Of a stretch of 64,000 nt of DNA, positions 25,793 to 34,302 are shown piece after piece. Source of the stretch: DASSQJ01 sp963730165 (GTDB lineage: Bacteria > Actinomycetota > Actinomycetes > Actinomycetales > Dermatophilaceae). Where the stretch lies: assembly GCA_963730165.1 (NCBI GenBank), contig CAVSQS010000005.1:186001-250000 (forward strand), in the 5' to 3' direction. The translations under genes were made by a program, and so were the position numbers. The number at the start of each line of letters is the position of its first letter. The stretch's first letter is position 1. The notes below the pieces were generated by a model. The model ran no database searches. It saw nothing but the letters and a program-made list of their open reading frames with translations, and was not told the DNA's origin.

Positions 25793-26959
25793 TCAGCCCT
25801 TGAGGAGCTGACGGGCCATGACGAGCCGCTGCACCTGGTTGGTGCCCTCGTAGATCTGGGTGATCTTCGCGTCGCGCATCATCCGCTCCAGCGGGAAGTC
25901 CCGGGTGTAGCCCGCCCCGCCGAGGAGCTGCACCGCATCGGTCGTCACCTTCATCGCGACGTCGCTGGCGTAGGCCTTGGCCGCGGCACCGAAGAACGGC
26001 AGGTCGGGCTCGCCGCGCTCGGACTTGGCGGCCGCGACGTAGACGAGCTGTCGAGCGGCCTCGAGCTCCATCGCCATGTCGGCGAGCATGAACTGGATGC
26101 CCTGGAACTCGGCGATCCGCCTGCCGAACTGCTGACGCTCCTTGACGTAGGCGACGGCCTGGTCGAGCGCGCCCTGCGCGATCCCGACGGCCTGTGCCCC
26201 GATGGTGATGCGGGTGTGGTCGAGCGTGGCCAGCGCCAGCTTCAGCCCGGCACCCACCTCCCCGACGACCCGGTCACCCGGGATCCGGCAGCGGTCGAAG
26301 TGCAGCTCACGGGTCGGGGATCCCTTGATCCCGAGCTTGCGCTCCTTCTCCCCGAGGGAGAACCCGTCGTCCTCCTGCTCGACGACGAAGGCCGTCACGT
26401 TGTTGCCCCGAGGCCCGTCCGGGTCGGTCACCGCGAGCACCGTGTAGTAGCGGGAGACGCCGGCGTTGGTGATCCACGACTTCTGGCCGGAGAGCACCCA
26501 GTCCTCGCCGTCCCGGGTCGCCTTGCACCGCATTGCGGCGGTGTCCGACCCGGCCTCTCGCTCCGAGAGCGCGTAGGAGAACGTCGTCTCGCCCGCCGCG
26601 AGCGGCGGGAGGTAGCGCTGCCTGATCTCCTCCGGGCCCGCGATGAGCAGCGGCATGGACCCGAGCTTGTTGACGGCCGGGATCAGCGAGGAGGAGGCGC
26701 AGACCCGCGCGACCTCCTCGATGACGATGCACGTCGCGAGCGCGTCGGCCCCGACGCCGCCGTACTCCTCCGGGACGTGCGGAGCGAAGAAGTCGCTCGC
26801 GACGAGCGCGTCGTGCGCCTCCTGCGGGTAGCGCGACTGCTCGTCGACCTCGGCCGCGAAGGGCGCGATCTTGTCCTCCGCCACGGCCCGCACCGCCTCG
26901 CGGATCGCCTCGTGGTCCTCGGAGAGCCGATAGGTGTCGAAGTCCGGGTTTCCACTCAT
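25793..26959 (-). CDS. acyl-CoA dehydrogenase, butyryl-CoA-dehydrogenase type
   Basis: 388 aa, the usual length. It oxidises a saturated acyl-CoA to the 2-enoyl-CoA with FAD and passes electrons to ETF. Visible: N-terminal helical domain with EEYGGVGADALATCIVIEEVAR, FAD/substrate strand SYALSEREAGSDTAAM, WVLSGQKSWITNAG, HFDRCRIPGDRVVG, ERQQFGRRIAEFQGIQFMLADM, and the C-terminal QLLGGAGYTRDFPLERMMRDAKITQIYEGTNQVQR, in which the Glu of IYEGT is the catalytic base. Substrate is likely short or medium chain. The ATG at 26959 is 7 nt after TAGCAT, so the mRNA is probably leaderless. It stands alone, not in an operon. Confidence 0.92.
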   Translation of the reverse strand: MSGNPDFDTYRLSEDHEAIREAVRAVAEDKIAPFAAEVDEQSRYPQEAHDALVASDFFAPHVPEEYGGVGADALATCIVIEEVARVCASSSLIPAVNKLGSMPLLIAGPEEIRQRYLPPLAAGETTFSYALSEREAGSDTAAMRCKATRDGEDWVLSGQKSWITNAGVSRYYTVLAVTDPDGPRGNNVTAFVVEQEDDGFSLGEKERKLGIKGSPTRELHFDRCRIPGDRVVGEVGAGLKLALATLDHTRITIGAQAVGIAQGALDQAVAYVKERQQFGRRIAEFQGIQFMLADMAMELEAARQLVYVAAAKSERGEPDLPFFGAAAKAYASDVAMKVTTDAVQLLGGAGYTRDFPLERMMRDAKITQIYEGTNQVQRLVMARQLLKG

Positions 26960-26966
26960 GGGCTCG

Positions 26967-26972
26967 ATGCTA
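26967..26972 (-). promoter_or_regulatory. -10 element of leaderless promoter for acyl-CoA dehydrogenase
   Basis: TAGCAT on the minus strand, 7 nt before the ATG at 26959. Confidence 0.5.
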
Positions 26973-27022
26973 CTCGCCGGTACCGGTCGCTCCCCCGGGG
27001 ACCGGCACCGGGGCTGCGCAGG

Positions 27023-28042
27023 TCACAGGCCGAACGCCGGCGCCATGGACGGCGCGGTGCTCGCGTGGCGCAGCGGGGGCAGGCCGAGCAGGTCCTCGGT
27101 CGTGCGCAGGAGGGAGTAGTGGTCGAGCCTCCGGTCGACGACGGTGCCCACCGGCACCGAGGGCGCGACGACCAGGGTCGGCACGGTCGTCCCGTGGCCC
27201 TCGGCCTCGTCCCAGGTGAGGACGACCAGGGTGTCGCCCGCCCGGTAGTCGGGCGAGTCCAGCACCCGGGTCAGCCAGGTCCGCAGCCACGCGTCCCCGG
27301 TCGAGACCGGACAGTCGTGGGTGTCCGAGCAGAGGTCGGGCGTCACGAAGGAGAACGACGGAAGCGACCCCGCCGCGAGATCCCGTCCCAGGGCGGCGAG
27401 CCCGAGGTCGTGCTGCCGGCAGGAGACGCGGAGGTCGGTGAAGTACGTCGCGGGGTTGTGCCGCACCGCGTACCTGCCGGCATCGGCGAGCAGGCACGGC
27501 GACGGCATCGACTCCGCATAGGCACGCCAGGTCAGGCCCGCGGACTCGACCTGACCGAAGAGGGACTCTCCCCGAAGGGGGTGCGCCGAGGGCGGGGCGT
27601 CGTCGGCGACACCGAACGTGGACCCTCCGGTGGCTGCCAGGTAGTTGGGCAGCGAGGGGTGGGTGATGCCGTGGTAGTCGGTCGCCAGGCCGCACTCGCG
27701 GGCCAGACGGTTCTCGAAGGGCGCGTCCGGCGAGCCCATGACCGCGTCGCGACCCTTGTTCTCCATCCAGACCCAGACGACGTGCCGGTAGTGGTCCGGC
27801 CGCTCACCGCCGCACGGGTGCGCAGCGTCCGGCATCGGTGCGGAGCCGCTCGCGGCCACCGTGGGGGCGCTGCTCGCGGTGGCGGCCGGAGTGCCCGAAC
27901 CGGCGGGGGCCGAGGGTGGGCCCCCCGTCGTGCCCACCCCGCAGGCGCCGAGCACCAGGACGCCCGCGAGCGCGACCGCACCGCGCCCCGTGCGCGTCCC
28001 CTCCCGGCGGCGACGGTGGCGACGGTGCGCCCTCGAGGTCAC
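27023..28042 (-). CDS. lipoprotein phosphoesterase (phospholipase C/acid phosphatase family)
   Basis: 339 aa. The N-terminus is very basic, then hydrophobic and ends in the lipobox LGAC (Cys about residue 34), so it should be a lipoprotein outside the membrane. A Ser/Ala/Pro linker leads to the phosphoesterase domain: HVVWVWMENKGRDAVMG with the metal-binding Glu/Asn, ECGLATDYHGITHPSLPNYLAATGG with the Thr/His cluster, SFVTPDLCSDTHDC, LVVLTWDEAEGH and DHYSLLRTTEDLLGLP. These match the AcpA/phospholipase C superfamily. The GTG start overlaps the stop of the upstream monooxygenase gene by 4 nt (GTGA). The substrate (phospholipid or phosphate ester) is not determined. Confidence 0.82.
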   Translation of the reverse strand: MTSRAHRRHRRRREGTRTGRGAVALAGVLVLGACGVGTTGGPPSAPAGSGTPAATASSAPTVAASGSAPMPDAAHPCGGERPDHYRHVVWVWMENKGRDAVMGSPDAPFENRLARECGLATDYHGITHPSLPNYLAATGGSTFGVADDAPPSAHPLRGESLFGQVESAGLTWRAYAESMPSPCLLADAGRYAVRHNPATYFTDLRVSCRQHDLGLAALGRDLAAGSLPSFSFVTPDLCSDTHDCPVSTGDAWLRTWLTRVLDSPDYRAGDTLVVLTWDEAEGHGTTVPTLVVAPSVPVGTVVDRRLDHYSLLRTTEDLLGLPPLRHASTAPSMAPAFGL

Positions 28043-29100
28043 TCCCCGTGCAGCAGGTGCCAGAGGTGGCCGTGCGGCTCGCGGTCGACGAAGTGCGGGA
28101 TCACCTCGCGCTCGAACAGCTCGACCCCGCCCAGGTCGTACGCCTGCTCGACGAAGTAGGTGATGGCGTAGGTCATGCCGCGGCGCTGGAGGTCCTCGAG
28201 TGCCTCCACGACCTGCTCCGGCGTGCCGACGAGCGGGCCGTTCTCGAAGCTGCGCACCGTGGACTCCACGGCCTCGTCGGGGAGCCCGGCGGACGCGTAG
28301 TGGTCGCGGATCCAGCCGAGGCGGTCGCGCACCTCGGCCTCGTCGCGCCCGATGACGACGTTGAAGTTCGCGCTGCGGACGATCTCGCCGACGTCGCGGC
28401 CGATGTCGCGGCAGTGCTGCTCGAGCACCTCGCTCTTGTGCGAGAACTCCTCCGGCATCCCGGAGAAGTTGGTGTAGTCGGCGTACTCCGCGGCGATGCG
28501 CAGCGTCTTCCGCTCACCACCACCGGCCACCCACATCGGGATTCCGTTGGTCGGCGAGCCCGGCAGGGCCGTCCCCTGGAGGGGGCGCGGGAAGCACCGG
28601 GCACCCTCGACCCGGTAGTGCTCACCCTCGAGCCCGGCGTAGCCGGTCGTCCACATCTGACGCATGATCTCGACGCCCTCGCGGAGCATGCCGAGACGCT
28701 CCCCGGCACGAGGGAACCCGTAGCCGTACGCCCGCCACTCGTCCTCGTACCACCCGGCGCCGATGCCCATCTCGAGCCGGCCCTCGGAGACGGCGTCGAC
28801 CGTCGCCGCCACCTTGGCGAGGTAGGTCGGCTCCCGGTAGGCCATGCACGTGCACATCTGGCCGAGTCGGATCCGGCCGGTCACGCCGGCGAACGCCGCC
28901 ATGAGCGACCACGCCTCGTGCGTCGCCTCCTCGCTCGGACGCGGCACCGTGTGGAAGTGGTCGTAGACCCAGATCGAGGACCAGTCCTCGATGCCGTCGG
29001 CCCGGCGGGCGAGGCCGGCCATGACACCCCAGTGCTGGAGCGGGTCGATGCCGACCAGGTCGTGCCGCCAGCCCTGCGGGATGAAGAGTCCGAACTTCAC
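28039..29100 (-). CDS. luciferase-like flavin/F420-dependent oxidoreductase
   Basis: 353 aa TIM-barrel enzyme of the LLM class. It opens KFGLFIPQGWRHDL, followed by IWVYDHFHTVPRPSEEATHEAWSLMAAFAG, RIRLGQMCTCMAYREPTYLAKVAATVDAVSEGRLEMGIGAGW, and ARCFPRPLQ, IPMWVAGGGERKTLRIAAEYADYTN. The GAGW and GGGERKTL segments are those that hold the F420/FMN phosphate, and the C-terminus (LVGTPEQVVEALEDLQRRGMTYAITYF) is family-typical. The F420-dependent subgroup is most likely in an actinobacterium, but FMN cannot be ruled out. The GTG at 29100 has GGGAGG at a good distance; an upstream ATG would add an unrelated tail. It is coupled to the lipoprotein gene. Confidence 0.85.
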   Translation of the reverse strand: MKFGLFIPQGWRHDLVGIDPLQHWGVMAGLARRADGIEDWSSIWVYDHFHTVPRPSEEATHEAWSLMAAFAGVTGRIRLGQMCTCMAYREPTYLAKVAATVDAVSEGRLEMGIGAGWYEDEWRAYGYGFPRAGERLGMLREGVEIMRQMWTTGYAGLEGEHYRVEGARCFPRPLQGTALPGSPTNGIPMWVAGGGERKTLRIAAEYADYTNFSGMPEEFSHKSEVLEQHCRDIGRDVGEIVRSANFNVVIGRDEAEVRDRLGWIRDHYASAGLPDEAVESTVRSFENGPLVGTPEQVVEALEDLQRRGMTYAITYFVEQAYDLGGVELFEREVIPHFVDREPHGHLWHLLHGE

Positions 29101-29174
29101 AGGTCCTCCCGGGAGTCGTGGGTCGGTCCCGATCATGCCGCACGGGTGCCGGGCCGCGGCCACCGCCGTCGGCC

Positions 29175-30506
29175 TCAGCCGCCGGAGGACACCTCCGGGA
29201 GTCCGTGGGCCACGACGACGCCGGCCACACCGAGCGCGCCGAGGAAGGCGAGCGCGGCGGCGACACCGAGGGCGGCGACGGCCGTGGCGAGCACCCCGAC
29301 CACGAGGAGGAGCACCCCCATCGCCGTGTTGGCGACCGCGACGTACTCGGTGCGCCGGTCACCGTCGGCGGCGTCGACGACGTAGGTCTTGCGGCCGACC
29401 CGCACGCCGACGTGGACGAGGGAGAGGACGAGGAACGCGACGACGAGGACCCAGCCCGGCGGCTTCCCACCCGTCGCGAGGAGGAGCGTGACGACCCCCA
29501 GGACCACCGCCGAAGCGGTCGCGGCGCCCCCCACCATGAGCCGACGCGAGGACCGGTCCGCGGAGCCGCCGAAGAGCCGCCCGCCCACGAGGTTGGCGAC
29601 GCCACTGGCGACGACGAAGCCGGCCAGCCCCGAGACCGAGGTCTCGCCGACGCCTGCGGCGGCGGTGACGATGAACGGCGGGGCCAACGCGGACACCAGC
29701 AGGAGGGCGCGGGCCGTGACGAACCGCCGGAACAGCCGGTCGCCCCTGAGCAGGCGGACCGCCGGGCGCAGCCACCCCTCCCGTCGGTCGTCGCCACCGC
29801 CGGGGCCGACCTGCTCCGCGACCGGTTCGCGGACCCCCGCGTAGACGACGGCCGCCGCCACCCAGGCCAGGGCGGCGAGGACGAGCAGGACCGCGAGGAC
29901 GCCGGCGCCCACGTCGGTCCCGGCGAGCCGCAGGCCCAGACCGAGCGTGAGCGCGACGACCCCGGAGACGGTGGTCGCCACGCCGTTGATGCGGCCGCGC
30001 TGCCCCTTGGGCACGGTCCGGCCGAGCACGTCCTTCCCCGCGAGCGAGCACAGCGACCTCGAGAGAGCGAAGCCCGCGAGGGCCGCGACGACGAGGACAC
30101 CGGCGAGGGACCCGTCGGTCCAGGCCGCCGCCGCCGCGATGACGAGGGTCGCGCACGCCTGACCCAGCGCCCCGAGGACCCAGACCCCGCGGCGGCGCCG
30201 GCGGGAGGTCACCCGGGGGGTCAGGGCGGCTTGCGGCAGCATCGACCCGCTCTCACGCACCGGGACGAGCAGGCCCGTGAACCCGGCGGGCACGCCGAGC
30301 AGGGCGAAGAGCCACGGCAGGACGGTCTTGGCGTTGACGACCTGGTCCCCGACGCTCTGCAGGGAGTTCGCGGCCACCTGGCGCAGACCGTTCGCGGCGA
30401 CCTCGGCGTCGGCCTGGGCGCCGACGAGGCCCCGGTAGGCCGAGGTCAGCGCGCGGCTCCCTGGGCTCCTCGACGTCACTCTCGACAGCCTAGGTGGAGT
30501 CCGCAT
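29175..30506 (-). CDS. MFS transporter
   Basis: About 443 aa with 11-12 predicted helices. The first loop contains KGQRGRINGVATTVSGVVALTLGLGLRLAG, which resembles the cytoplasmic loop of MFS drug-efflux proteins, and a central charged linker (about 215-235) divides two six-helix halves. The N-terminus is polar (RVTSRSPGSRALTSAYRGLVGAQADAEVAANGLRQVAANSLQSVGDQVVNAKTVL), unusual in that it is a long amphipathic stretch before TM1. The start is uncertain: the ATG at 30506 overlaps the upstream MFS gene by 17 nt, while a GTG at 30479 would start 10 nt after it. Substrate unknown; two MFS genes in tandem suggest a paired export function or duplication. Confidence 0.75.
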   Translation of the reverse strand: MRTPPRLSRVTSRSPGSRALTSAYRGLVGAQADAEVAANGLRQVAANSLQSVGDQVVNAKTVLPWLFALLGVPAGFTGLLVPVRESGSMLPQAALTPRVTSRRRRRGVWVLGALGQACATLVIAAAAAWTDGSLAGVLVVAALAGFALSRSLCSLAGKDVLGRTVPKGQRGRINGVATTVSGVVALTLGLGLRLAGTDVGAGVLAVLLVLAALAWVAAAVVYAGVREPVAEQVGPGGGDDRREGWLRPAVRLLRGDRLFRRFVTARALLLVSALAPPFIVTAAAGVGETSVSGLAGFVVASGVANLVGGRLFGGSADRSSRRLMVGGAATASAVVLGVVTLLLATGGKPPGWVLVVAFLVLSLVHVGVRVGRKTYVVDAADGDRRTEYVAVANTAMGVLLLVVGVLATAVAALGVAAALAFLGALGVAGVVVAHGLPEVSSGG

Positions 30507-31959
30507 CCCCGTCGGGGCCCCGAGTCGGACCGGCCGGCGGGGGGACGCCCCGGCCCCGACGTGCGTGCCACGCCTCCCGCGCGACCTCGAGCGGACCGGC
30601 CCCCGACTCCTCGCCCATCCGACGCCACGCGGTCCGCCCGGCGAGCACCATCCCTGCCCCGGCGACGACGTACGTGAGCATCGCGCCGGTGTAGGTGAGC
30701 GAGAACGCCCCGAGGTCGAGGGTGTGCGGCAGCCCCAGCACCTGGTCGAGCGCCCCGGCCAGCAGCGGGGCGAGGGCGAGGACCACGACGAGCACGACAC
30801 CGTCGAGCGCCTGGACCAGGGCGAAGGTCCGACCGCGGATCTCGTCCTCCACGCTGAGGCCGATGAGGGTGTACCCGACGACCCAGGCGACCCCGACGCA
30901 CGCACCGAGCACGACGGCCGAACCGAGGGCGACGACGAGCACCGGCACCAGGGCCAGGACGAGCAGGACCGCTCCGGCGCCGAGCAGGGCGTAGGGGAAG
31001 AGTCGCGAGCGGGCCACGCCCCGCAGCAGCCGGGGCCCGAGCACGAGCCCGACGGCCATCCCGAGGAACACGCAGACGAACAGGAGCCCGTAGCCCGGGG
31101 CCCCGGCCCCCAGGTCGTCGACGAACTCCCGGGAGAGCCCGATGACGGTGCCGCCGCTCGCGAAGCCGCCGAGCATGCCGACGACCAGGCCCCGGACGAA
31201 GGGCTGCTCGCGCAGCAGCCGGAGGCCGTCGGCGACCGAGCGGCGCACCGACTGCCCGGCGAGCCGGCTGCGGGCCCGCTGCGGAGGGAAGCGCAGGCGG
31301 GAGACGACGGCCGCGCTGACGTAGAACGTGACCGCGTTGAGGTACACCGCGAGGTAGAGCCCCGACGGCCCGATCAGGGCGTCGGCGCCCTCGAACCGGG
31401 CCGTGACGAAGGTGAGCCCGGTGAACAGCAACGCGGCGACGGGGGCGGTGCCGTAGCTCGACACGAGGTTGAGCTGGTTGGCGAGCTCGAGCCGACGCCG
31501 CGGCACGAGGTTGGGCACCGTGGCGTCCTTCGCCGGGTTCCAGAACAGGCCCACGCACTCGGAGAGAACGATGGCCACGTACATCCACGAGAGCGTCCCG
31601 ACCAGGGGGATCGTGACGAAGATCGTCCCGCGGAGGAGGTCGCCGACGATCATCGTCCAGCGTCGGTCGAGCCGGTCGGCCACGACGCCGGCGAGCGGGC
31701 CGAGGAGGAGGGCCGGAAGGATGCGCAGGATGAAGACACCCGAGACCGCGAGGTAGGCGCCGAAGCGGTCCTCGGCGAGAGCGGACGCGAGGCTCGTCGT
31801 CGCGAGCAGCGCGAGCCAGTCCCCGAAGCTGGACAGCGTCCCGGCGAGCCACACCCCCCGGAAGGTCGGTAGGTCGAGGACCTCGCGCAGCCCCCTGAAC
31901 CGCCTCCGCGAGCGGGGGGCGTCACCAGCGCCCCGAGGGCGGGGCTCCCCGGCGGCCAC
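30490..31959 (-). CDS. MFS transporter, enterobactin-exporter-like (MFS_3)
   Basis: 489 aa with 12 predicted helices. Typical marks: RGVWLAGTLSSFGDWLALLATTSLA in TM1, GPLAGVVADRLDRRWTMIVGDLLRGTIF (the conserved GxxxDRxxRR loop between TM2 and TM3), and ECVGLFWNPAKDATVPNLVPRRRLELANQLNLVSSYG, a motif of the MFS_3 family to which siderophore exporters belong. The C-terminal cytoplasmic tail (about 445-489) is rich in Arg, Gly and Pro. The GTG at 31959 stands 6 nt after TAGTCT. It is divergent from ugd across 140 bp and is followed by the second MFS gene. The substrate is not predictable. Confidence 0.85.
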   Translation of the reverse strand: MAAGEPRPRGAGDAPRSRRRFRGLREVLDLPTFRGVWLAGTLSSFGDWLALLATTSLASALAEDRFGAYLAVSGVFILRILPALLLGPLAGVVADRLDRRWTMIVGDLLRGTIFVTIPLVGTLSWMYVAIVLSECVGLFWNPAKDATVPNLVPRRRLELANQLNLVSSYGTAPVAALLFTGLTFVTARFEGADALIGPSGLYLAVYLNAVTFYVSAAVVSRLRFPPQRARSRLAGQSVRRSVADGLRLLREQPFVRGLVVGMLGGFASGGTVIGLSREFVDDLGAGAPGYGLLFVCVFLGMAVGLVLGPRLLRGVARSRLFPYALLGAGAVLLVLALVPVLVVALGSAVVLGACVGVAWVVGYTLIGLSVEDEIRGRTFALVQALDGVVLVVVLALAPLLAGALDQVLGLPHTLDLGAFSLTYTGAMLTYVVAGAGMVLAGRTAWRRMGEESGAGPLEVAREAWHARRGRGVPPPAGPTRGPDGDADST

Positions 31960-31965
31960 GGGACC

Positions 31966-31971
31966 AGACTA
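31966..31971 (-). promoter_or_regulatory. -10 element of leaderless promoter for MFS gene
   Basis: TAGTCT on the minus strand, 6 nt before the GTG at 31959. Confidence 0.55.
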
Positions 31972-32087
31972 GGAGCCGGGGCGCCCCGACGCTGTGACCC
32001 ACGAGGCACCACACGGCTCCGGCAGCGGGGAACGGGCGCCACGGGCCGAGGCCGTGCATTCGGGTCCAGGGCACGCACGCGGGCTCG

Positions 32088-32093
32088 TACGCT
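32088..32093 (+). promoter_or_regulatory. -10 element of leaderless promoter for ugd
   Basis: TACGCT, 6 nt before the GTG at 32100. The intergenic region from 31972 to 32087 shows nothing else clear. Confidence 0.55.
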
Positions 32094-32099
32094 GTCCCG

Positions 32100-33269
32100 G
32101 TGACCCATCGCATCTGCGTCGTCGGCACCTCGTACGTCGGCCTGTCCCTCGCCGTGCTCCTGGCCCGCCAGCACCCCGTCGTCGCCTATGACATCGACGC
32201 CGACCGCGTCGCGCAGATCCGCCGCGGCGAGAGCCCGATCGACGACCCCGACATCGAGGAGCACCTGCGGTCCGGCACCCTGGACCTGCGGGCCACGACC
32301 GACCCGCACGAGGCCTACCCCGGTGCCGAGTTCGTCATCGTGGCGACGCCGACGAACTACGACGACCGCACCAACTTCTTCGACACGAGCACCGTCGAGC
32401 AGGTCGTCGGCGACATCCGCTCGATCGCCCCCGCGGCGACCGCGGTCGTCAAGTCGACGATCCCCGTCGGCTTCACCCGCGCCCTGCGCGAACGGCTGGG
32501 CACCGACCAGGTGATCTTCTCGCCCGAGTTCCTCCGCGAGGGTCGGGCCCTGCACGACAACCTCCACCCCTCGCGGATCGTCGTCGGCGACCGGGGGTCC
32601 CGCGGTCAGCTCTTCGCCCGGCTCCTCGCCGAGGCCGCCCTCGACGAGGACGTCCCCGTGCTGCTCACCGAGAGCACCGAGGCCGAGGCCATCAAGCTCT
32701 TCGCGAACACCTACCTCGCGATGCGGGTGGCGTTCTTCAACGAGCTCGACACCTACGCGGCCCGGCACGGCCTCGACACCCGCCAGATCATCGAGGGCGT
32801 CGGACTCGACCCGCGCATCGGGAGCCACTACAACAACCCGAGCTTCGGCTACGGCGGGTACTGCCTGCCCAAGGACACCAAGCAGCTGCTCGCCAACTAC
32901 ACCGGCGTGCCACAGACCCTCATCGGGGCCATCGTCACGGCGAACAGGACACGCAAGGACTTCGTCGCCGCGGACGTCCTCGAGCGCGAGCCGAGGGTCG
33001 TCGGCATCCACCGGCTCATCATGAAGTCGGGGTCCGACAACTTCCGCAGCAGCAGCGTCCAGGGCGTCATGAAGCGGATCAAGGCCAAGGGCGTCGAGGT
33101 CGTGGTGTACGAGCCCGAGCTCGGGCAGGACAGCTTCTTCGGCTCGGACGTGGTCTCGCTCGAGGAGCTCAAGGAGCGCAGCGACGTCATCGTCGCCAAC
33201 CGGCTCACCGACGACCTGCTCGACGTGGCCGACCGGGTGTACACCCGCGACCTCTTCGGCGGGGACTGA
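32100..33269 (+). CDS. ugd: UDP-glucose 6-dehydrogenase
   Basis: 389 aa. It makes UDP-glucuronate from UDP-glucose with 2 NAD+. Motifs: VVGTSYVGLSLAVLLA at the dinucleotide fold, VIVATPTNYDDRTNFFDTSTVE, KSTIPVGFT, FSPEFLREGRALHDNLHPSRIVVGD, EAEAIKLFANTYLAMRVAFFNELDTYA with the catalytic-site Lys/Asn, and the Cys nucleophile in FGYGGYCLPKDTKQL. The C-terminal domain has LIMKSGSDNFRSSSVQGVMKRIKAKG for UDP binding. The single-Cys YGGYCLPKDT form matches the short Ugd class. GTG start set by the -10 spacing. It lies outside the glycopolymer locus but could feed it with a second uronic acid. Confidence 0.93.
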   Translation: MTHRICVVGTSYVGLSLAVLLARQHPVVAYDIDADRVAQIRRGESPIDDPDIEEHLRSGTLDLRATTDPHEAYPGAEFVIVATPTNYDDRTNFFDTSTVEQVVGDIRSIAPAATAVVKSTIPVGFTRALRERLGTDQVIFSPEFLREGRALHDNLHPSRIVVGDRGSRGQLFARLLAEAALDEDVPVLLTESTEAEAIKLFANTYLAMRVAFFNELDTYAARHGLDTRQIIEGVGLDPRIGSHYNNPSFGYGGYCLPKDTKQLLANYTGVPQTLIGAIVTANRTRKDFVAADVLEREPRVVGIHRLIMKSGSDNFRSSSVQGVMKRIKAKGVEVVVYEPELGQDSFFGSDVVSLEELKERSDVIVANRLTDDLLDVADRVYTRDLFGGD

Positions 33270-33290
33270 CGCCGGGGTTTGGCCCCGCCG
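33257..33290 (+). terminator. possible hairpin at the end of ugd
   Basis: Arms CGGCGGGG (33257-33264) and CCCCGCCG (33283-33290) with an 18-nt loop. It starts just before the stop codon and has no U-tract. Weak call. Confidence 0.3.
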
Positions 33291-33299
33291 TCCGCGGGG

Positions 33300-33305
33300 C
33301 ATGAT
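33300..33305 (+). promoter_or_regulatory. -10 element for the CoA-binding protein gene
   Basis: CATGAT, 7 nt before the ATG at 33313. The upstream ATG at 33301 lies inside this hexamer. Confidence 0.4.
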
Positions 33306-33312
33306 GGGCGCC

Positions 33313-33768
33313 ATGAGCGCGCTGCACCGGCAGAACGACATGGCCACGATCCGCGAGCTGCTCGTCGATCCCGGCGTCTGGGCCGTCGTCGGGCTGTCGT
33401 CGAACCGGTCCCGCCCCGCGTGGGACGTGGCGCGCTGGCTGGCCGTCGAGCTGGGCAAGCCGATCATCCCCGTGCACCCGCGCGCCGAGGAGGTCCACGG
33501 GGCGCAGGGCTACGCGTCGCTCGCCGACATCCCCGACCAGGACCTCAAGGTCGTCGACTGCTTCGTCAACTCCTCCCGGGTGGGCGCCGTCGTCGACGAG
33601 GCGATCGCCCACAGGGACCGGCTCCGGATCGACGCCATCTGGATGCAGCTCGGAGTCGTCGACGAGGCGGCGGCCGCGCGAGCCCGGGCCGCGGGCCTCG
33701 CCGTCGTCATGGACACCTGCCCGAAGATCGAGTGGCCCCGCGTGCGCTCCCTGGGGATGCAGCGCTGA
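33313..33768 (+). CDS. CoA-binding (Rossmann) domain protein, YccU-like
   Basis: 151 aa single-domain protein of the CoA_binding_2 family. Evidence: WAVVGLSSNRSRPAWDVARWL at the nucleotide loop, PIIPVHPRAEEVHGAQGYASLADIP, VDCFVNSSRVGAVVDEAI, AIWMQLGVVDEAAAARARAAGLAVVMDTCPKIEW. The WMQxGVxxEAAxxxAxxAGLxVVMxxCPKIE pattern and the late Cys are family hallmarks. It binds CoA or a similar nucleotide in vitro in homologues; the cellular role is not known. Start 33313 is chosen from the promoter spacing; 33301 is the alternative. Its 3' end is only 3 nt from the convergent purE stop. Confidence 0.82.
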   Translation: MSALHRQNDMATIRELLVDPGVWAVVGLSSNRSRPAWDVARWLAVELGKPIIPVHPRAEEVHGAQGYASLADIPDQDLKVVDCFVNSSRVGAVVDEAIAHRDRLRIDAIWMQLGVVDEAAAARARAAGLAVVMDTCPKIEWPRVRSLGMQR

Positions 33769-33771
33769 GGC

Positions 33772-34302
33772 TCAGCCCCGACGGCGCTCGCGCAGGGCCG
33801 CCCCCTTCGCGCGGGCCTGGTCCCGCAGGTCCGAGCGCAGCCGGCCCAGGGCCGCGCGCAGCCGCTCGGCCTCCGTACCCTCGCCCGCCGCGAGGATGCG
33901 GGCAGCGAGCAGACCGGCGTTGCGCGCCCCGCCCACCGAGACGGTCGCCACCGGCACCCCGGCCGGCATCTGGACGATCGAGAGCAGCGAGTCGAGCCCG
34001 TCGAGGTGCTTCAGGGGGACCGGGACCCCGATGACCGGCAACGACGTCACCGAGGCGAGCATCCCCGGCAGGTGAGCCGCCCCGCCGGCCCCCGCGACGA
34101 GGACCCGCAGGCCGCGCTGCTCGGCGGAGCTGCCGTACTCGAGCATCTCCTCGGGCATCCGGTGCGCCGAGACGACGTCGACCTCGCACGCCACGCCGAG
34201 CTCGTCGAGCGCGGTGACCGCGGCCTCCATGACGGGCCAGTCCGAGTCCGAGCCCATGACGACGCCGACGACCGGGCTCCCGTGCACGTCCGTGCTGCTC
34301 AT
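33772..34302 (-). CDS. purE: N5-carboxyaminoimidazole ribonucleotide mutase
   Basis: 176 aa, usual for class I PurE. It converts N5-CAIR to CAIR in purine synthesis. Motifs: VVGVVMGSDSDWPVM at the phosphate site, VVSAHRMPEEMLEYG with the catalytic His, VLVAGAGGAAHLPGMLASVTSLPVIGVPV and LLSIVQMPAGVPVATVSVGGARNAGLLAARIL. The ATG overlaps the purK stop by 3 nt within an ATGA, so the two subunits of the two-step CAIR pathway are coupled. The C-terminal 20 residues are Arg/Lys-rich. Confidence 0.96.
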   Translation of the reverse strand: MSSTDVHGSPVVGVVMGSDSDWPVMEAAVTALDELGVACEVDVVSAHRMPEEMLEYGSSAEQRGLRVLVAGAGGAAHLPGMLASVTSLPVIGVPVPLKHLDGLDSLLSIVQMPAGVPVATVSVGGARNAGLLAARILAAGEGTEAERLRAALGRLRSDLRDQARAKGAALRERRRG

